Positions 34,737 through 43,882 are shown, counted from the first letter of the stretch. The stretch: 64,000 bases of DNA from Lachnospiraceae bacterium (GCA_024404675.1 JAKSPO010000007.1:44235-108234), one strand, 5' to 3'. Made by a program: numbers and translations. Notes: a model not told the origin generated them from the sequence alone.

Positions 34737-35678
34737 ATGCGAAAGAAGAAAAATACCTTTAAAATTGCTGTTGGGGTGTATGTTTTTGTACTGGTGATCG
34801 CGGTTTTGTGTCTTGATGATTATGTCTGGACCGTGCTCGACCGCTATGAGATGACTGAGCGCCGGAAAGAGAAGGAGCAGCGAGACAAGATTCAGAAGGC
34901 CTTGGAGGAAAGGTTGTCCTATACGCCGACTCCGACCCCTTCGCCGACGCCTACGCCTGCCCCGATCATCATGGAGCAGCTGAAGATTGTTAAGCCCGAA
35001 GGGGCTACGCTTTATGTGAACGGAAAGCCGATGGAGTATCCCGAGAGGGGCTGGGTACCTGAAGAGGATAAGAAGACATTTGCCGTACTTCTTGCCACGA
35101 TGGAGACCTATCCTGAGTATGAGGGACTTGCGGAGAAGCTGATTCCTGTGTTAGAGTCGACGGTGATTACCGTAGAGAAGGGAGCGGACGTCTACTTCTG
35201 TGATGCGGACGGGACTATGGTTGCGCCGCAGGAATCCACCGCAGTGATTGAAGTGAATGGACAGGAGAGAACGGTTCGCCAGCTGACCTGCGCATATCAG
35301 AGTGATCCGCAGTATTATGATGAGCTGACCGCGATGGGCTTTGATTTCCTGACGAAGTATTGTCTGTTCGTTTCGAACGACTCGCCGGCAAGTGAGATGC
35401 GGCCGTTCTTCCCGAACAATTCGCAGTATTATCGGACGATTGCTTCTCTGGACAATTCCTGGTTCAACGGCCACGATAAGCCGCCGGAATACACCAACAA
35501 GGTCGTTAAGAGCTATGTAGGCTACACGGATTCGCTGGTATGCATGGAGCTTTCCATGCATCAGAGCTTTATCATCCGCTATACCGGCAAGCGTGCGGAA
35601 GAGGATATCGTACATCCTATCTGGTTTGTAAAAATTAACGGGGAATGGAAGGTGGCAACACTGGGTTTCACGTCGTAG
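34737..35678 (+). CDS. Single-pass membrane protein with Thr/Pro linker
   Basis: A 313-residue protein of unknown function: a basic N-terminus, one transmembrane helix (about 9-29), a charged helix (EKEQRDKIQKALEERL), a Thr-Pro linker (TPTPTPSPTPTP, about 62-76) and an extracellular domain of about 230 residues. Its first part has a LKIVKPEGATLYVNGK strand pattern like small beta-sandwich or PEGA-type folds; the last 120 residues look like a SnoaL/NTF2-type cone (SYVGYTDSLVCMEL, IWFVKINGEWKVATL). Starts 5 bases after the glycosidase stop. Confidence 0.65.
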   Translation: MRKKKNTFKIAVGVYVFVLVIAVLCLDDYVWTVLDRYEMTERRKEKEQRDKIQKALEERLSYTPTPTPSPTPTPAPIIMEQLKIVKPEGATLYVNGKPMEYPERGWVPEEDKKTFAVLLATMETYPEYEGLAEKLIPVLESTVITVEKGADVYFCDADGTMVAPQESTAVIEVNGQERTVRQLTCAYQSDPQYYDELTAMGFDFLTKYCLFVSNDSPASEMRPFFPNNSQYYRTIASLDNSWFNGHDKPPEYTNKVVKSYVGYTDSLVCMELSMHQSFIIRYTGKRAEEDIVHPIWFVKINGEWKVATLGFTS

Positions 35679-35726
35679 GCTTGCGGGCTTGTGAGCGTGC
35701 TGATTGATTGTAGAGAAATTTCTGAG

Positions 35727-35763
35727 GGACCAATGGTTCAAGGTGAACCGTTGGTCCTTTTTT
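35727..35763 (+). terminator. Terminator of the zinc-ribbon/glycosidase operon
   Basis: Near-perfect 14-pair stem GGACCAATGGTTCA / TGAACCGTTGGTCC, three-base loop, six T. Confidence 0.92.
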
Positions 35764-35788
35764 GCGTTCCGGGGAGGGGAGCTAGTCT

Positions 35789-35902
35789 AGTACCACTGGG
35801 CTCGGGAAGCCGTGGTACTAATTTCCGTAATAGACAACTCCCGTACCACACCCCGGCTGAATCCGTGGTACTGATTTCCAAAAGAAGCCAATTCAGTACC
35901 AC
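35789..35902. repeat. Degenerate copies of a 53-bp palindromic repeat (inverted relative to 52.9 kb)
   Basis: GTGGTAC recurs at 35812 and 35865, exactly 53 bases apart, with a half copy before it (AGTACCAC at 35789). Each unit has GTGGTAC on one side and GTACCAC on the other, with GATTTCC inside and CCCCGG outside. The same elements, reverse-complemented, make up the array at 52929-53178. In the 372-base gap 35679-36050 this repeat, the 25-bp repeat, and two terminators are all I find. Confidence 0.85.
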
Positions 35903-35952
35903 TCACCCCGGGACGGGTCCCAAGGCCTCACCCCGGGACAGGCCCCAAGCTT
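35903..35952. repeat. Two copies of a 25-bp direct repeat
   Basis: TCACCCCGGGACGGGTCCCA at 35903 and TCACCCCGGGACAGGCCCCA at 35928 begin two adjacent units with period 25. It directly adjoins the 53-bp repeat and shares the CACCCCGG element, so it may be a derived fragment of it. Confidence 0.7.
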
Positions 35953-35974
35953 CAAGGCCCCAGCGCATCTGAAC

Positions 35975-36020
35975 AAAATAAAGGCAAGTGAAAGCGACGA
36001 TGCATTTTCACTTGCCTTTT
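35975..36020 (-). terminator. Terminator of the MFS transporter gene
   Basis: Perfect 14-pair stem AAAGGCAAGTGAAA / TTTCACTTGCCTTT with a 12-base loop. On the minus strand it is followed by ATTTTG, 30 bases past the stop at 36051. It may also work on the plus strand. Confidence 0.8.
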
Positions 36021-36050
36021 GTGGTGTCAGTTATGTTTTACGAATCAGGA

Positions 36051-37349
36051 TCAATCTCCTGCGTCGAAGTGCTCAAGAAGTGATCCTTTGGCATCCGGTC
36101 TACTGTCGCCGTGCTTTACAAACTGCATGCTGATGAAAGCGCAGATCATAAAGAATACGGCGTAAGGGAACAGCGTACGGTAGGATACATGCTCGAGAAG
36201 TGCGCCGGAAGCAATCGGTGTGATTACCTGTGCAGCCATAGAGAAGGTGTAGTAATATCCGGTGAAACGGCCGACATCCTCGGCGTCACACATATCGACA
36301 GCCATCGGAAGCGAGTTTACGTTGATGGCAGCCCAGCCGAAACCAATCAGTGCGAAGAAGATGGTTGCGGTAAAATGGTAGCTTGTGTAGAAAATCATGG
36401 AAGCATAGCTGATTGCCATGACGATAACGCCAATCAGGATCATCTTCTTACGACCAATCTTACCGGAGAGGATTCCGATAGGAAGGTAGCTGATAACGGC
36501 AGCGATGGAAGCAATCAGGAGGCAGTCTGCGTAGTTGCTGCCGATGTTCCACTGATTCGTTGCGTAACGGGAGAATGCGGTGGTTACGGCATTGTAAGCG
36601 ATATACCAGAAGGCAACCGACATCAGAAGTGCCACAAGACTTATGCGAACCGGGCGGGACAGCTTCGTGCGGGTACCGGCCTTCTTCACCTCAGGCTCGG
36701 TAGCGTCCATGGAGATTCCTGCCGCGCGGCATTCCTCGTTGACCTGTGCTACAAGCTTACGCTCGTGAATGGTGAAGGCGAGAACGATGATACTGATCAG
36801 CATCAGTACGCCGATTGCAAGGAACAGCGGAAGGTAGGAAGGTCTTTTTGCGGCATTGCCGCCAAGAACCTTGATCATTACCAGTGCGTAGATGAAGCCG
36901 ACAGCGCCCATTAGGTTGATAACCGCATTGCCCTTACTGCGAAGCGGGGGCGGCGTGAGGTCGGGCATCAAAGCAACGGCCGGAGAACGATAGAAGCTCA
37001 TCGAAAGCAGCAGAAGGAACAGGATGCCGATGAAAAGGTACAGGCTGTCCGGCTTGTCTGCTACCGTGAGCAGTAACAGGAATGCGATGGAAAGAACAGT
37101 TCCGATGTAGATGAAGGGACTGCGGCGCCCAAGCTTATGGTTGCAGCGGTCGGACCAGACGCCGAAAAGCGGCAGAAGGAAGAGCGCAAGCACATTGTCC
37201 GCTGCCATAATCACGCCGGTCACGGTCTCGCCGAGCGAGAAGGTGTATTTCAGGATAAGCGGGATGATGCTGTCATACATTTGCCAGAATGCGGAAATTG
37301 CCATGAAGGCAAAGCCGATCAGAATGGTTCTTTTGTAATTCAGTTTCAT
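36051..37349 (-). CDS. MFS transporter, sugar (SLC45/GPH-like) type
   Basis: A 432-residue protein with 12 predicted helices. The loop GVWSDRCNHKLGRRSPFIYIG matches the D-R/K-x-G-R-R/K motif between helices 2 and 3, in the form seen in SLC45-like and GPH sugar transporters; a second copy GKIGRKKMILIG follows helix 8. A long charged central loop (about 195-235) separates the halves. The ATG at 37349 is preferred because TTGGAGGA lies 6 bases upstream. It is divergent from an alpha-galactosidase, so an alpha-galactoside such as melibiose or raffinose is a reasonable substrate guess. Confidence 0.85.
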   Translation of the reverse strand: MKLNYKRTILIGFAFMAISAFWQMYDSIIPLILKYTFSLGETVTGVIMAADNVLALFLLPLFGVWSDRCNHKLGRRSPFIYIGTVLSIAFLLLLTVADKPDSLYLFIGILFLLLLSMSFYRSPAVALMPDLTPPPLRSKGNAVINLMGAVGFIYALVMIKVLGGNAAKRPSYLPLFLAIGVLMLISIIVLAFTIHERKLVAQVNEECRAAGISMDATEPEVKKAGTRTKLSRPVRISLVALLMSVAFWYIAYNAVTTAFSRYATNQWNIGSNYADCLLIASIAAVISYLPIGILSGKIGRKKMILIGVIVMAISYASMIFYTSYHFTATIFFALIGFGWAAINVNSLPMAVDMCDAEDVGRFTGYYYTFSMAAQVITPIASGALLEHVSYRTLFPYAVFFMICAFISMQFVKHGDSRPDAKGSLLEHFDAGD

Positions 37350-37438
37350 GATTTCCTCCAAGGGGTATAGGTGGGGCCTTCGAGCCCTATTTCTTCAAGT
37401 ATATCCGAATTTTGGGAAAAGGAAAAGACATTTTTTCC

Positions 37439-37467
37439 TTGTTTTCACTGTGTGACTGAAATATAAT
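37439..37467 (+). promoter_or_regulatory. Promoter of the alpha-galactosidase gene
   Basis: TTGTTT (37439-37444), 17-base spacer, TATAAT (37462-37467), in the 197-base divergent region. Transcription would begin about 75 bases before the ATG at 37547. Confidence 0.65.
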
Positions 37468-37546
37468 GAAAATATAAGCGCGTAATAGAGAATTCGGCTC
37501 TCGGAGGGGTTCTTCGACTGCCGAATATGTGTTGCAGGAGGCATTT

Positions 37547-38827
37547 ATGAACAAGAACGATTTTTGTAAGCGTCCGCCGATGGGGTGGAACAGCTATGAC
37601 TATTTTGACACGACCGTAACCGAGAAGGATGTCAGAGAGAACGCGGAATATATCGCGGCCAATCTGAAAGAATACGGCTGGGAATATGTGGTAATCGACA
37701 TCGAGTGGTATTCCTATGATGCGGGGACACAGCAGCCGAGATACCAGTACATTCCCTTCGGCCGCTCCGAGATGGATGAGTATGGTCGTCTTCTGCCTTG
37801 TCCGGAGCGATTTCCTTCCTCAATCGGCGGCAAAGGCTTTGCACCGCTTGCAGAATATATCCACAGCCTCGGCTTAAAGTTCGGTATTCATATTATGCGC
37901 GGTATTCCGCGTCTTGCGGCACATCTGCACATGCCGATTCTCGGAAGCACGCAGAGCGCGAACGAGGTTGCGGAGCCGAACAACACCTGCTTCTGGAACC
38001 CCGATATGTATGGCCTTCGCCCGAATGAGCCCGGCTCGCAGGAGTATTACAATTCTATCTTCGCTCTTTACGCAGAGTGGGGCGTTGATTTCATCAAATG
38101 CGACGATATCTGCCGTATGGACAACCCTTCCGCGAAGGAAGAGATCAGAATGCTTCATAATGCGATTGAAAACTGCGGGCGTCCGATTGTTCTGAGCCTT
38201 TCCCCGGGACCTGCCATTCCGACGCAGGCATGGTGGTACGAGGAGTATGCCAATATGTGGCGTATTACGGATGACCTGTGGGACACCTGGGAGCTTGTGC
38301 ATGCGATGTTCGAGCGCTGCGAGGTTTGGCAGAATCATGTTTCCGAGGGATGCTTCCCGGACTGTGATATGCTTCCCTTCGGAAGACTCGGTAAGGGCTT
38401 CGGCCATGAATGGAACTGCCGCCTGACCAAGGAAGAGCAGAAGACGCTGATGGCGTTATGGTGCATATTCCGTTCGCCGCTTATGCTTGGTGCGTGCCCT
38501 GTTCTTCTGGATGAGGATACACTTTCGCTTCTTACGAATCGCCGCCTCATTGCGATGCAGCAGGAGGGCTTTGGTGCGAAGCAACGCGAAAGAGATGCGT
38601 CAGGCGCGCTCTGGATCTCTGAGAACAGCGTGACCGGTTCCTGCTATGTTGCCTGCTTCAATTTCCGCGAGGAGACTGCCGAAAGAAGTCTGAAGCTTAA
38701 GAAACTGTTTCCGGGCAGAAGCTTTACGGAGGCAACAGATATATTCCCTGACAATACACAGTCGGTCGGCGAGACGCTTTCTGTCACGATGGGAGCGCAC
38801 GGACCTGCCGTATACGAATTACGATAA
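37547..38827 (+). CDS. Alpha-galactosidase, GH27 family
   Basis: A 426-residue cytoplasmic glycosidase (no signal peptide) that releases terminal alpha-galactose. The GH27 start PPMGWNSYDYF is at about 10-20. The nucleophile region is FIKCDDI (Asp186) and the acid/base region RITDDLW (Asp242/243). A short beta-sandwich C-terminus ends with the chain. Length matches small bacterial GH27 enzymes. RBS CAGGAGG. Alternative GH27 activity on N-acetylgalactosamine or isomaltose cannot be excluded. The divergent MFS gene probably imports its substrate. Confidence 0.92.
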   Translation: MNKNDFCKRPPMGWNSYDYFDTTVTEKDVRENAEYIAANLKEYGWEYVVIDIEWYSYDAGTQQPRYQYIPFGRSEMDEYGRLLPCPERFPSSIGGKGFAPLAEYIHSLGLKFGIHIMRGIPRLAAHLHMPILGSTQSANEVAEPNNTCFWNPDMYGLRPNEPGSQEYYNSIFALYAEWGVDFIKCDDICRMDNPSAKEEIRMLHNAIENCGRPIVLSLSPGPAIPTQAWWYEEYANMWRITDDLWDTWELVHAMFERCEVWQNHVSEGCFPDCDMLPFGRLGKGFGHEWNCRLTKEEQKTLMALWCIFRSPLMLGACPVLLDEDTLSLLTNRRLIAMQQEGFGAKQRERDASGALWISENSVTGSCYVACFNFREETAERSLKLKKLFPGRSFTEATDIFPDNTQSVGETLSVTMGAHGPAVYELR

Positions 38828-38855
38828 ATGTTAAAATACCGGGAAGGAGTCTTAC

Positions 38856-40706
38856 ATGCAGTATTCGGAGCCGCAGAGGAAGCGGAACAACAGAATAGTT
38901 TACGCGGTCGTGCTGCTGAAGATAGCGTTAGATTCTCTTCTGGTGCTTGTGCTACATCACTCTTTGGCAGTATGGAAGCTCGGGCTTTTTGGTAAGCTTA
39001 CGGATGATTACGGTAAGGTGCGCGATGTGATTGCACGCCTGCTTGGTGTGGAAATCGGATATCCTACATATCTTATCGGCGGAATGGTTCTTTCGGCAAT
39101 CTTATACGCGCTTACCATTCAGGTGATTCAGATACAGAATCGCCTCAGGTATGCGGTATTTGCGATTCTGTATGTAGCCGACAGTCTGTTTCTGTTGTAT
39201 CCCTGCCGTGAGCTGCTTACGGTTATGATTTGCATTCTTCTGCTTCTTTCGCTTCGAAGAAAGGACATTTTCCGCTATATTCTTGCGGGATTAGTGGTTA
39301 TCCTTGCAGCAATCCTTGTAAGTCCGTATCTGATTGTTATGGCAGCGCTTTACATAGGCGTTCGGGCCTGGGAGCGTGACAGCCGGTGGGGAATCGGCGC
39401 TTTTCTTCTGATGCTCATCGCCTTCACTGTTTTGTATGAGAGCGGAGCACTTCTTTTCTTACAGGAGCTGCGCGGTGAGAGTACGGAGGGCGCAAGGTAT
39501 TTTACGAAGGTATTTCCGCCGGAGAACTATGCGGGACATGTGTCATATTATCTTCTTGATTACCTGTCGGTGCTCGCAAGGCTTATGTTCCCGTACGAGG
39601 CGTTTCTGCAGCGGAATCCACTTGTCTATGTATTCTTCTTTACGCAGGTCGGTTTGCTTCTTTGGTTTGTGGGCTCGATGTTTCTTGAGAGCGAGGCAGT
39701 GCATCGGAATCGTCGCCACAGTGACCGTATGCGAACCGATGTGACGGTGGCAGCAGTCGGTGTCCTTCTGGCGCTCGGCTTCTTCGTACAGGATTATGTG
39801 GAGGCCTTTCGTTTTGTGATCTCGTTCTATCCGCTCTATCTGTATCTGTTCTTCGGAACGGTCTGGCAGCCTCTGGCGCTCGAAAAGGAAGCTGCACCGG
39901 TGGACGGTTCGCTTGTATTCTTACATCGCGGCGGTGAGCGATACGTCTATGACGCGCTCAGACAGGCCTGTGACGTAGTTTCGGAGGAGAAGGTAATTCT
40001 CCTAGGCGACGCAGAGAATCGCGGCTTCTGCACGAACTGGTGCGATTTAGGGGAGCTGCGAAGCGACGAGACCTCCGATGAGGCGATGGTTCTTTCAGAG
40101 AAGCTTCCCTTCCCGGAGGCAGTTACCAAGAAACTTTCGGAGTATGCACTGGTATATGCGTTTCTTTGTAAGCATTCGTTGCATCGCGTGATCCTTTGTG
40201 AGTCGGATCTTCTTCTTTTTGAGAACCTGTGCGAAAGAGAGCTTTCGGATGAGGAGTGGCTGTTACTTGCCCCTGCGGACCGGACGGGTGCGCCGGCATT
40301 GGTCTCCTTTACGGATGTGCAGCTGAAGAGCTTTCTTATGTATGTGAATCGGTATGATACGAAGATGGCAGAGACACCCCTGGATGAGATCAGTATGACA
40401 ACACTTCTTGACGAATGGTATGAAGAAACTGCGAAGAGCGGTACAATTCGTCGTGTGAATCCGGGAGATGAGGAGACGGTTTATCTTACAGAGCTTACAA
40501 AGAAGCAGGAGGGGCTTTCCTTTGATAGCGGACTTGGTATGTTGAAGCTTCGCTTTAGAGACGGTGTGCCGTATGCTTCTATGGAGGAGCGGTTGGTTCG
40601 TGTCGGCGCATTTCGCGTACTTAGGCATCGCGAGGATATTCTGGTTCTTTTAGACGGAAGTAACGTACGAATCCGCTACGTACTGAATCGAATGATGAAT
40701 CAATAG
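38856..40706 (+). CDS. Large membrane protein: polymerase-like helices plus cytoplasmic domain
   Basis: A 616-residue protein of unknown function. Residues 15-335 contain about nine hydrophobic helices with a long loop near 200-230 (RGESTEGARYFTKVF), a layout like EpsG/Wzy polysaccharide polymerases. The last 270 residues are soluble. They contain GGERYVYDALRQACDVVSEE and HRVILCESDLLLFENL, which resembles the strand plus x-x-D loop of GT-A glycosyltransferases but is not conclusive. RBS GGAAGGAG; 28 bases after the alpha-galactosidase, although codon and topic do not tie them. It could be a polymerase-transferase fusion. Confidence 0.6.
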   Translation: MQYSEPQRKRNNRIVYAVVLLKIALDSLLVLVLHHSLAVWKLGLFGKLTDDYGKVRDVIARLLGVEIGYPTYLIGGMVLSAILYALTIQVIQIQNRLRYAVFAILYVADSLFLLYPCRELLTVMICILLLLSLRRKDIFRYILAGLVVILAAILVSPYLIVMAALYIGVRAWERDSRWGIGAFLLMLIAFTVLYESGALLFLQELRGESTEGARYFTKVFPPENYAGHVSYYLLDYLSVLARLMFPYEAFLQRNPLVYVFFFTQVGLLLWFVGSMFLESEAVHRNRRHSDRMRTDVTVAAVGVLLALGFFVQDYVEAFRFVISFYPLYLYLFFGTVWQPLALEKEAAPVDGSLVFLHRGGERYVYDALRQACDVVSEEKVILLGDAENRGFCTNWCDLGELRSDETSDEAMVLSEKLPFPEAVTKKLSEYALVYAFLCKHSLHRVILCESDLLLFENLCERELSDEEWLLLAPADRTGAPALVSFTDVQLKSFLMYVNRYDTKMAETPLDEISMTTLLDEWYEETAKSGTIRRVNPGDEETVYLTELTKKQEGLSFDSGLGMLKLRFRDGVPYASMEERLVRVGAFRVLRHREDILVLLDGSNVRIRYVLNRMMNQ

Positions 40707-40716
40707 CGCATAAAAT

Positions 40717-40769
40717 GGGAAGTAGCCATCAAAAAACTCCCTGATGAAGTTCTTTGATGGCCACTCCCC
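40717..40769. repeat. Imperfect 53-base hairpin
   Basis: GCCATCAAA (40725-40733) pairs with TTTGATGGC (40753-40761), extended by GGGA-GT / AC-TCCC. It begins 10 bases after a stop codon and lacks a T run, so it may be an mRNA 3'-end stabiliser or a remnant element. Confidence 0.5.
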
Positions 40770-40816
40770 GCGCGTAATATAAAGAGGATAGAAAAACCTG
40801 CAAGTTCATAAGAGCG

Positions 40817-40845
40817 AAGCTTCGGCCAAGTGCCGGAGCTTTTTA
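40817..40845 (+). terminator. Terminator downstream of the polymerase-like gene
   Basis: Ten-pair stem AAGCTTCGGC / GCCGGAGCTT with one G-T pair and a 5-base loop, then TTT. The rest of the gap to 40997 shows nothing further. Confidence 0.75.
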
Positions 40846-40997
40846 TATGGCTTTCTTACGCCATACAAACGCTCTGTGCGGATGCTTCAATACATCCAAT
40901 CAAACAAATGCTTTATCTTTTGAAAGCATAGCACATATCTCGGTTAAAAGCAAATACATTTGTTCAAAAATCAATAAAAGTTGCAATTTTCTAAAAA

Positions 40998-41183
40998 TCA
41001 CATCTGTTTCTTAACGATGGAATACTCGTTGCCGTACTGGAAGAAGGGACATTCGAAGTGATGTCCGGCCAGAAAATGAGCCATCTCGTCCTCATCGAGG
41101 TCCTTGGTGCAGTAGTAGCATTCGTCCTCTTCGTCGTATTCATAGAAGAGGCAGTATTCACAGTTGGAAGGAATCTTACCCAT
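40998..41183 (-). CDS. Small Cys-rich protein, DUF6472-like
   Basis: A 61-residue acidic protein with five Cys in C-x-x-C pairs (CEYC and CYYC) plus a later HFECPFF, and the core LDEDEM. This fits a small zinc-binding fold; I recall similar Clostridial proteins as DUF6472. The start is 11 bases after the PBP1A stop with GCGAGG upstream, so it is the second gene of the PBP1A operon. Function unknown. Confidence 0.75.
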   Translation of the reverse strand: MGKIPSNCEYCLFYEYDEEDECYYCTKDLDEDEMAHFLAGHHFECPFFQYGNEYSIVKKQM

Positions 41184-41194
41184 CGAAAGCCTCG

Positions 41195-43882
41195 CTAATT
41201 CTCTCCGGGTGTTTCGCCCGGGTTCTCCTCTACGGGAGGTGTGTATCCGTTAATGTGGAGCGGGCAGACAACATCCTGCTCGGGAGTCATAATATACTTG
41301 GTATCCCAGGTACCGCCGTGCTCCTTACTGATATCGGTTTCCTCCTTCAGAAGGAAGATTCTGGTTTCGGTATGCGGGCAATGGTCGCTGGCGCGGTGGT
41401 CGGAATCCTTACACATCAGGACAGCCTCGTGGCAATCACATTTGTCGGAAGGAACCGTACCCTTTGCAAAAATCTCGGTCTTCATGCAGCTTTCATCCGC
41501 TGTCTTGTCACAAACACCCGGCACGGCAAGCTTTCCGCACTTGGTACAGATTGAAGCGGATACGATGGAGTTGGGCTTTGTAAACTGCTTCGCCTCGCAG
41601 CCCTTGAGTGCATGCACATTCTCCATAATATTTCGCCAGAGAACACGATAGTAGTTCGTATCAGTCTGGGAGAAGTTGTTGTCAAAGCCACTCCAGATTG
41701 CTGCACAGTAGTAAGGTGTGAAGCCTGCGAACCAGAGGTCAACGTTGTCATGAGCGGTTCCCGTCTTGCCGGCTACCGGAATCTTGAGCTTCTGGAAACG
41801 GCTCTTCGTACCGGTACCGATTGTTGTGGTGTCGACCATTGCGTTGGTCAGAAGATAAGCGGTGGAGGTCTTCATAACCTGCGTAAAATGCATCTCGTTA
41901 TTTAAAAGGACCTTACCGTCGTGGTCAAGCACGTAGGAATAATATCTCGGCTCTACATAGATGCCCTCGTTGGCGATGGCTGCATAGGCTGCGGTCATCT
42001 CCAAAACGGTACAGCCGTTCGTGAGTCCGCCGAGTGCGATTGCTGCGTTGTAATCGGACTTTCCGTCACTGCCGTCGGTATCAATCTTCTTGAAGCCGAG
42101 CTTCAGCAGATAGTCGACTGCGGTACGTGTGCCGACCTGCTCGATACAGCGAACGGCAACGATGTTGAGGGAGTTATAGATACCGGTACGAATCGGCTGG
42201 AGTCCCTCGAAATAGCCGCTGTACCAGTTGTTGACTGCCTTCGTGCTGCCCGGATAGGTGTAGTAGGAATCGTCAAATGTGGAAGCAAGTGTGAAGCCTG
42301 CCGCATCGAGTGCGGGAAGGAAGGAGGCGAGCACCTTGAAGGTGGAGCCTGCCTGACGGTATGCACCGGTAGCGCGGTCGAGCACACGGTTGCCGACCTT
42401 AACGCCTCGTCCGCCGTACTGGGCAAGTACTTCGCCGGTCTTCTGATCCATAATGACCATCGCGCACTGCGGCTGGAGCGTGATCTCGCGGGATTCCTGT
42501 ACGCTGAACTCCTCACCGGGGTGTGCGGAACGGAATTCCTTCTTCTTGGCTTCTACGAAATCGTCAAGCTTTGCTTCGAGATCGTCACGGTCTAACGTGT
42601 ATTCGCTGATGCCGACACGACGATTCTTGTTCTCGTGATAATAGATTCCCTTCGTATCCTGGAAGGAAGCGTAGTAGTTGATGAAATCCTTCAGGTGATA
42701 GTGGGAAGCGGCGCCCGAAAGGCCGACTAAGGAGAGCGCGTAACGCTCTGAGAGCTGGTAGTAGGAGCCCTTACCGATTGCCGGGAAGTTCGATTCATCG
42801 ATGAAATAGGAATCCATCACTGCCTGAATGGCCTTATCCTGCGTGGAATAGATCTGGAGTCCGCCGCTGTAAAGAAGGGTGTTGGCCTCAGAGGTGGAAT
42901 AACCGGCAGCCTTCAGATCGGCAATGATCTGCTTGATCATCTCATCTACGAAATAGGAGTTGTAGACGCTTCCGGATTCCAGTGTCTGCTGGTTCTGCAT
43001 CTGGATTCTTGCATAGACATCCTCGGAGTCGGCAAGTGCCTCGCGATATTCCTCTTCGGTACAGAAGTTGTTCTCGTAAAGGTTCTTAAGGCAGTCCTTA
43101 CGACGACGCGAGTTCTTGTCCTGATCCTTCAAGGGATTGGCAAGGGTCGGAGACCATGCGATGGGCGCGAGTACGGCTGCTTCGGAAATAGTGAGCTCAG
43201 AGGCGGATTTGCCGAAATAAACCTGCGCTGCCTTCTCGATACCGTAGGCGCCGTTTCCGAGGTTGATGGTATTCAGGTAATATTCAAGGATGGTATCCTT
43301 ATCAAGACGATATTCAAGCTGTACGGCAAGGTACTGCTCCTGCACCTTACGGAGAATCTTGTCGATGGCGGACTTCTCCTTACCACCGGAGAAGATCTGG
43401 TTCTTCAGAAGCTGCTGGGTGATGGTACTTGCACCGTAATCGAGGCTTCGCTCCTCAAGAACGGAGTAAGCGGCACGGAAGATACCGCGCACGTCGATGC
43501 CGGAGTGCTGGTAAAAACGCTCGTCCTCCATTGCAACGAAGCAGTTGCGAACCGCAAGCGGAATGGTGTTGATGTCTGCCTTAACACGGTTTGCGCCGGC
43601 GGAGGAAAGCTCGATGTCCATCTTCTCGCCATCCTTATAGAAGATGAACGAGGAATATTTTTCAAAGTCCTTGTTGCTGTCGAACACGCCGTCAATATCG
43701 GGTGAACGGGAGATGATTCCAAGATAGCCGCCGTAAGCGGAATAGGAACCGACGATGATGCACATGGCAACGAAGACAACGCCCACGCGGAGCAGAAAGA
43801 CCATAAGAAGCGCACGAATCTTAGCGGGCAAGGAACGTGCCTCCTTCTGCATCTTAATAATATTATAACGACTGAAATTCAT
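41195..43882 (-). CDS. Penicillin-binding protein 1A, bifunctional class A PBP
   Basis: An 895-residue peptidoglycan polymerase anchored by one N-terminal helix (about 22-46). The GT51 transglycosylase domain has EDERFYQHSGID (Glu119) and the GASTITQQL motif. The transpeptidase domain has STFK (Ser513-Lys516) and KTG (706-708), so both activities should be intact. The C-terminus has Cys-rich segments (ASICTKCGKLAVPGVCDK and DKCDCHE) and an acidic Pro-rich tail, a form common in Clostridial PBPs. It polymerises glycan chains and cross-links stem peptides. Promoter at 43942-43971. Confidence 0.96.
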   Translation of the reverse strand: MNFSRYNIIKMQKEARSLPAKIRALLMVFLLRVGVVFVAMCIIVGSYSAYGGYLGIISRSPDIDGVFDSNKDFEKYSSFIFYKDGEKMDIELSSAGANRVKADINTIPLAVRNCFVAMEDERFYQHSGIDVRGIFRAAYSVLEERSLDYGASTITQQLLKNQIFSGGKEKSAIDKILRKVQEQYLAVQLEYRLDKDTILEYYLNTINLGNGAYGIEKAAQVYFGKSASELTISEAAVLAPIAWSPTLANPLKDQDKNSRRRKDCLKNLYENNFCTEEEYREALADSEDVYARIQMQNQQTLESGSVYNSYFVDEMIKQIIADLKAAGYSTSEANTLLYSGGLQIYSTQDKAIQAVMDSYFIDESNFPAIGKGSYYQLSERYALSLVGLSGAASHYHLKDFINYYASFQDTKGIYYHENKNRRVGISEYTLDRDDLEAKLDDFVEAKKKEFRSAHPGEEFSVQESREITLQPQCAMVIMDQKTGEVLAQYGGRGVKVGNRVLDRATGAYRQAGSTFKVLASFLPALDAAGFTLASTFDDSYYTYPGSTKAVNNWYSGYFEGLQPIRTGIYNSLNIVAVRCIEQVGTRTAVDYLLKLGFKKIDTDGSDGKSDYNAAIALGGLTNGCTVLEMTAAYAAIANEGIYVEPRYYSYVLDHDGKVLLNNEMHFTQVMKTSTAYLLTNAMVDTTTIGTGTKSRFQKLKIPVAGKTGTAHDNVDLWFAGFTPYYCAAIWSGFDNNFSQTDTNYYRVLWRNIMENVHALKGCEAKQFTKPNSIVSASICTKCGKLAVPGVCDKTADESCMKTEIFAKGTVPSDKCDCHEAVLMCKDSDHRASDHCPHTETRIFLLKEETDISKEHGGTWDTKYIMTPEQDVVCPLHINGYTPPVEENPGETPGEN

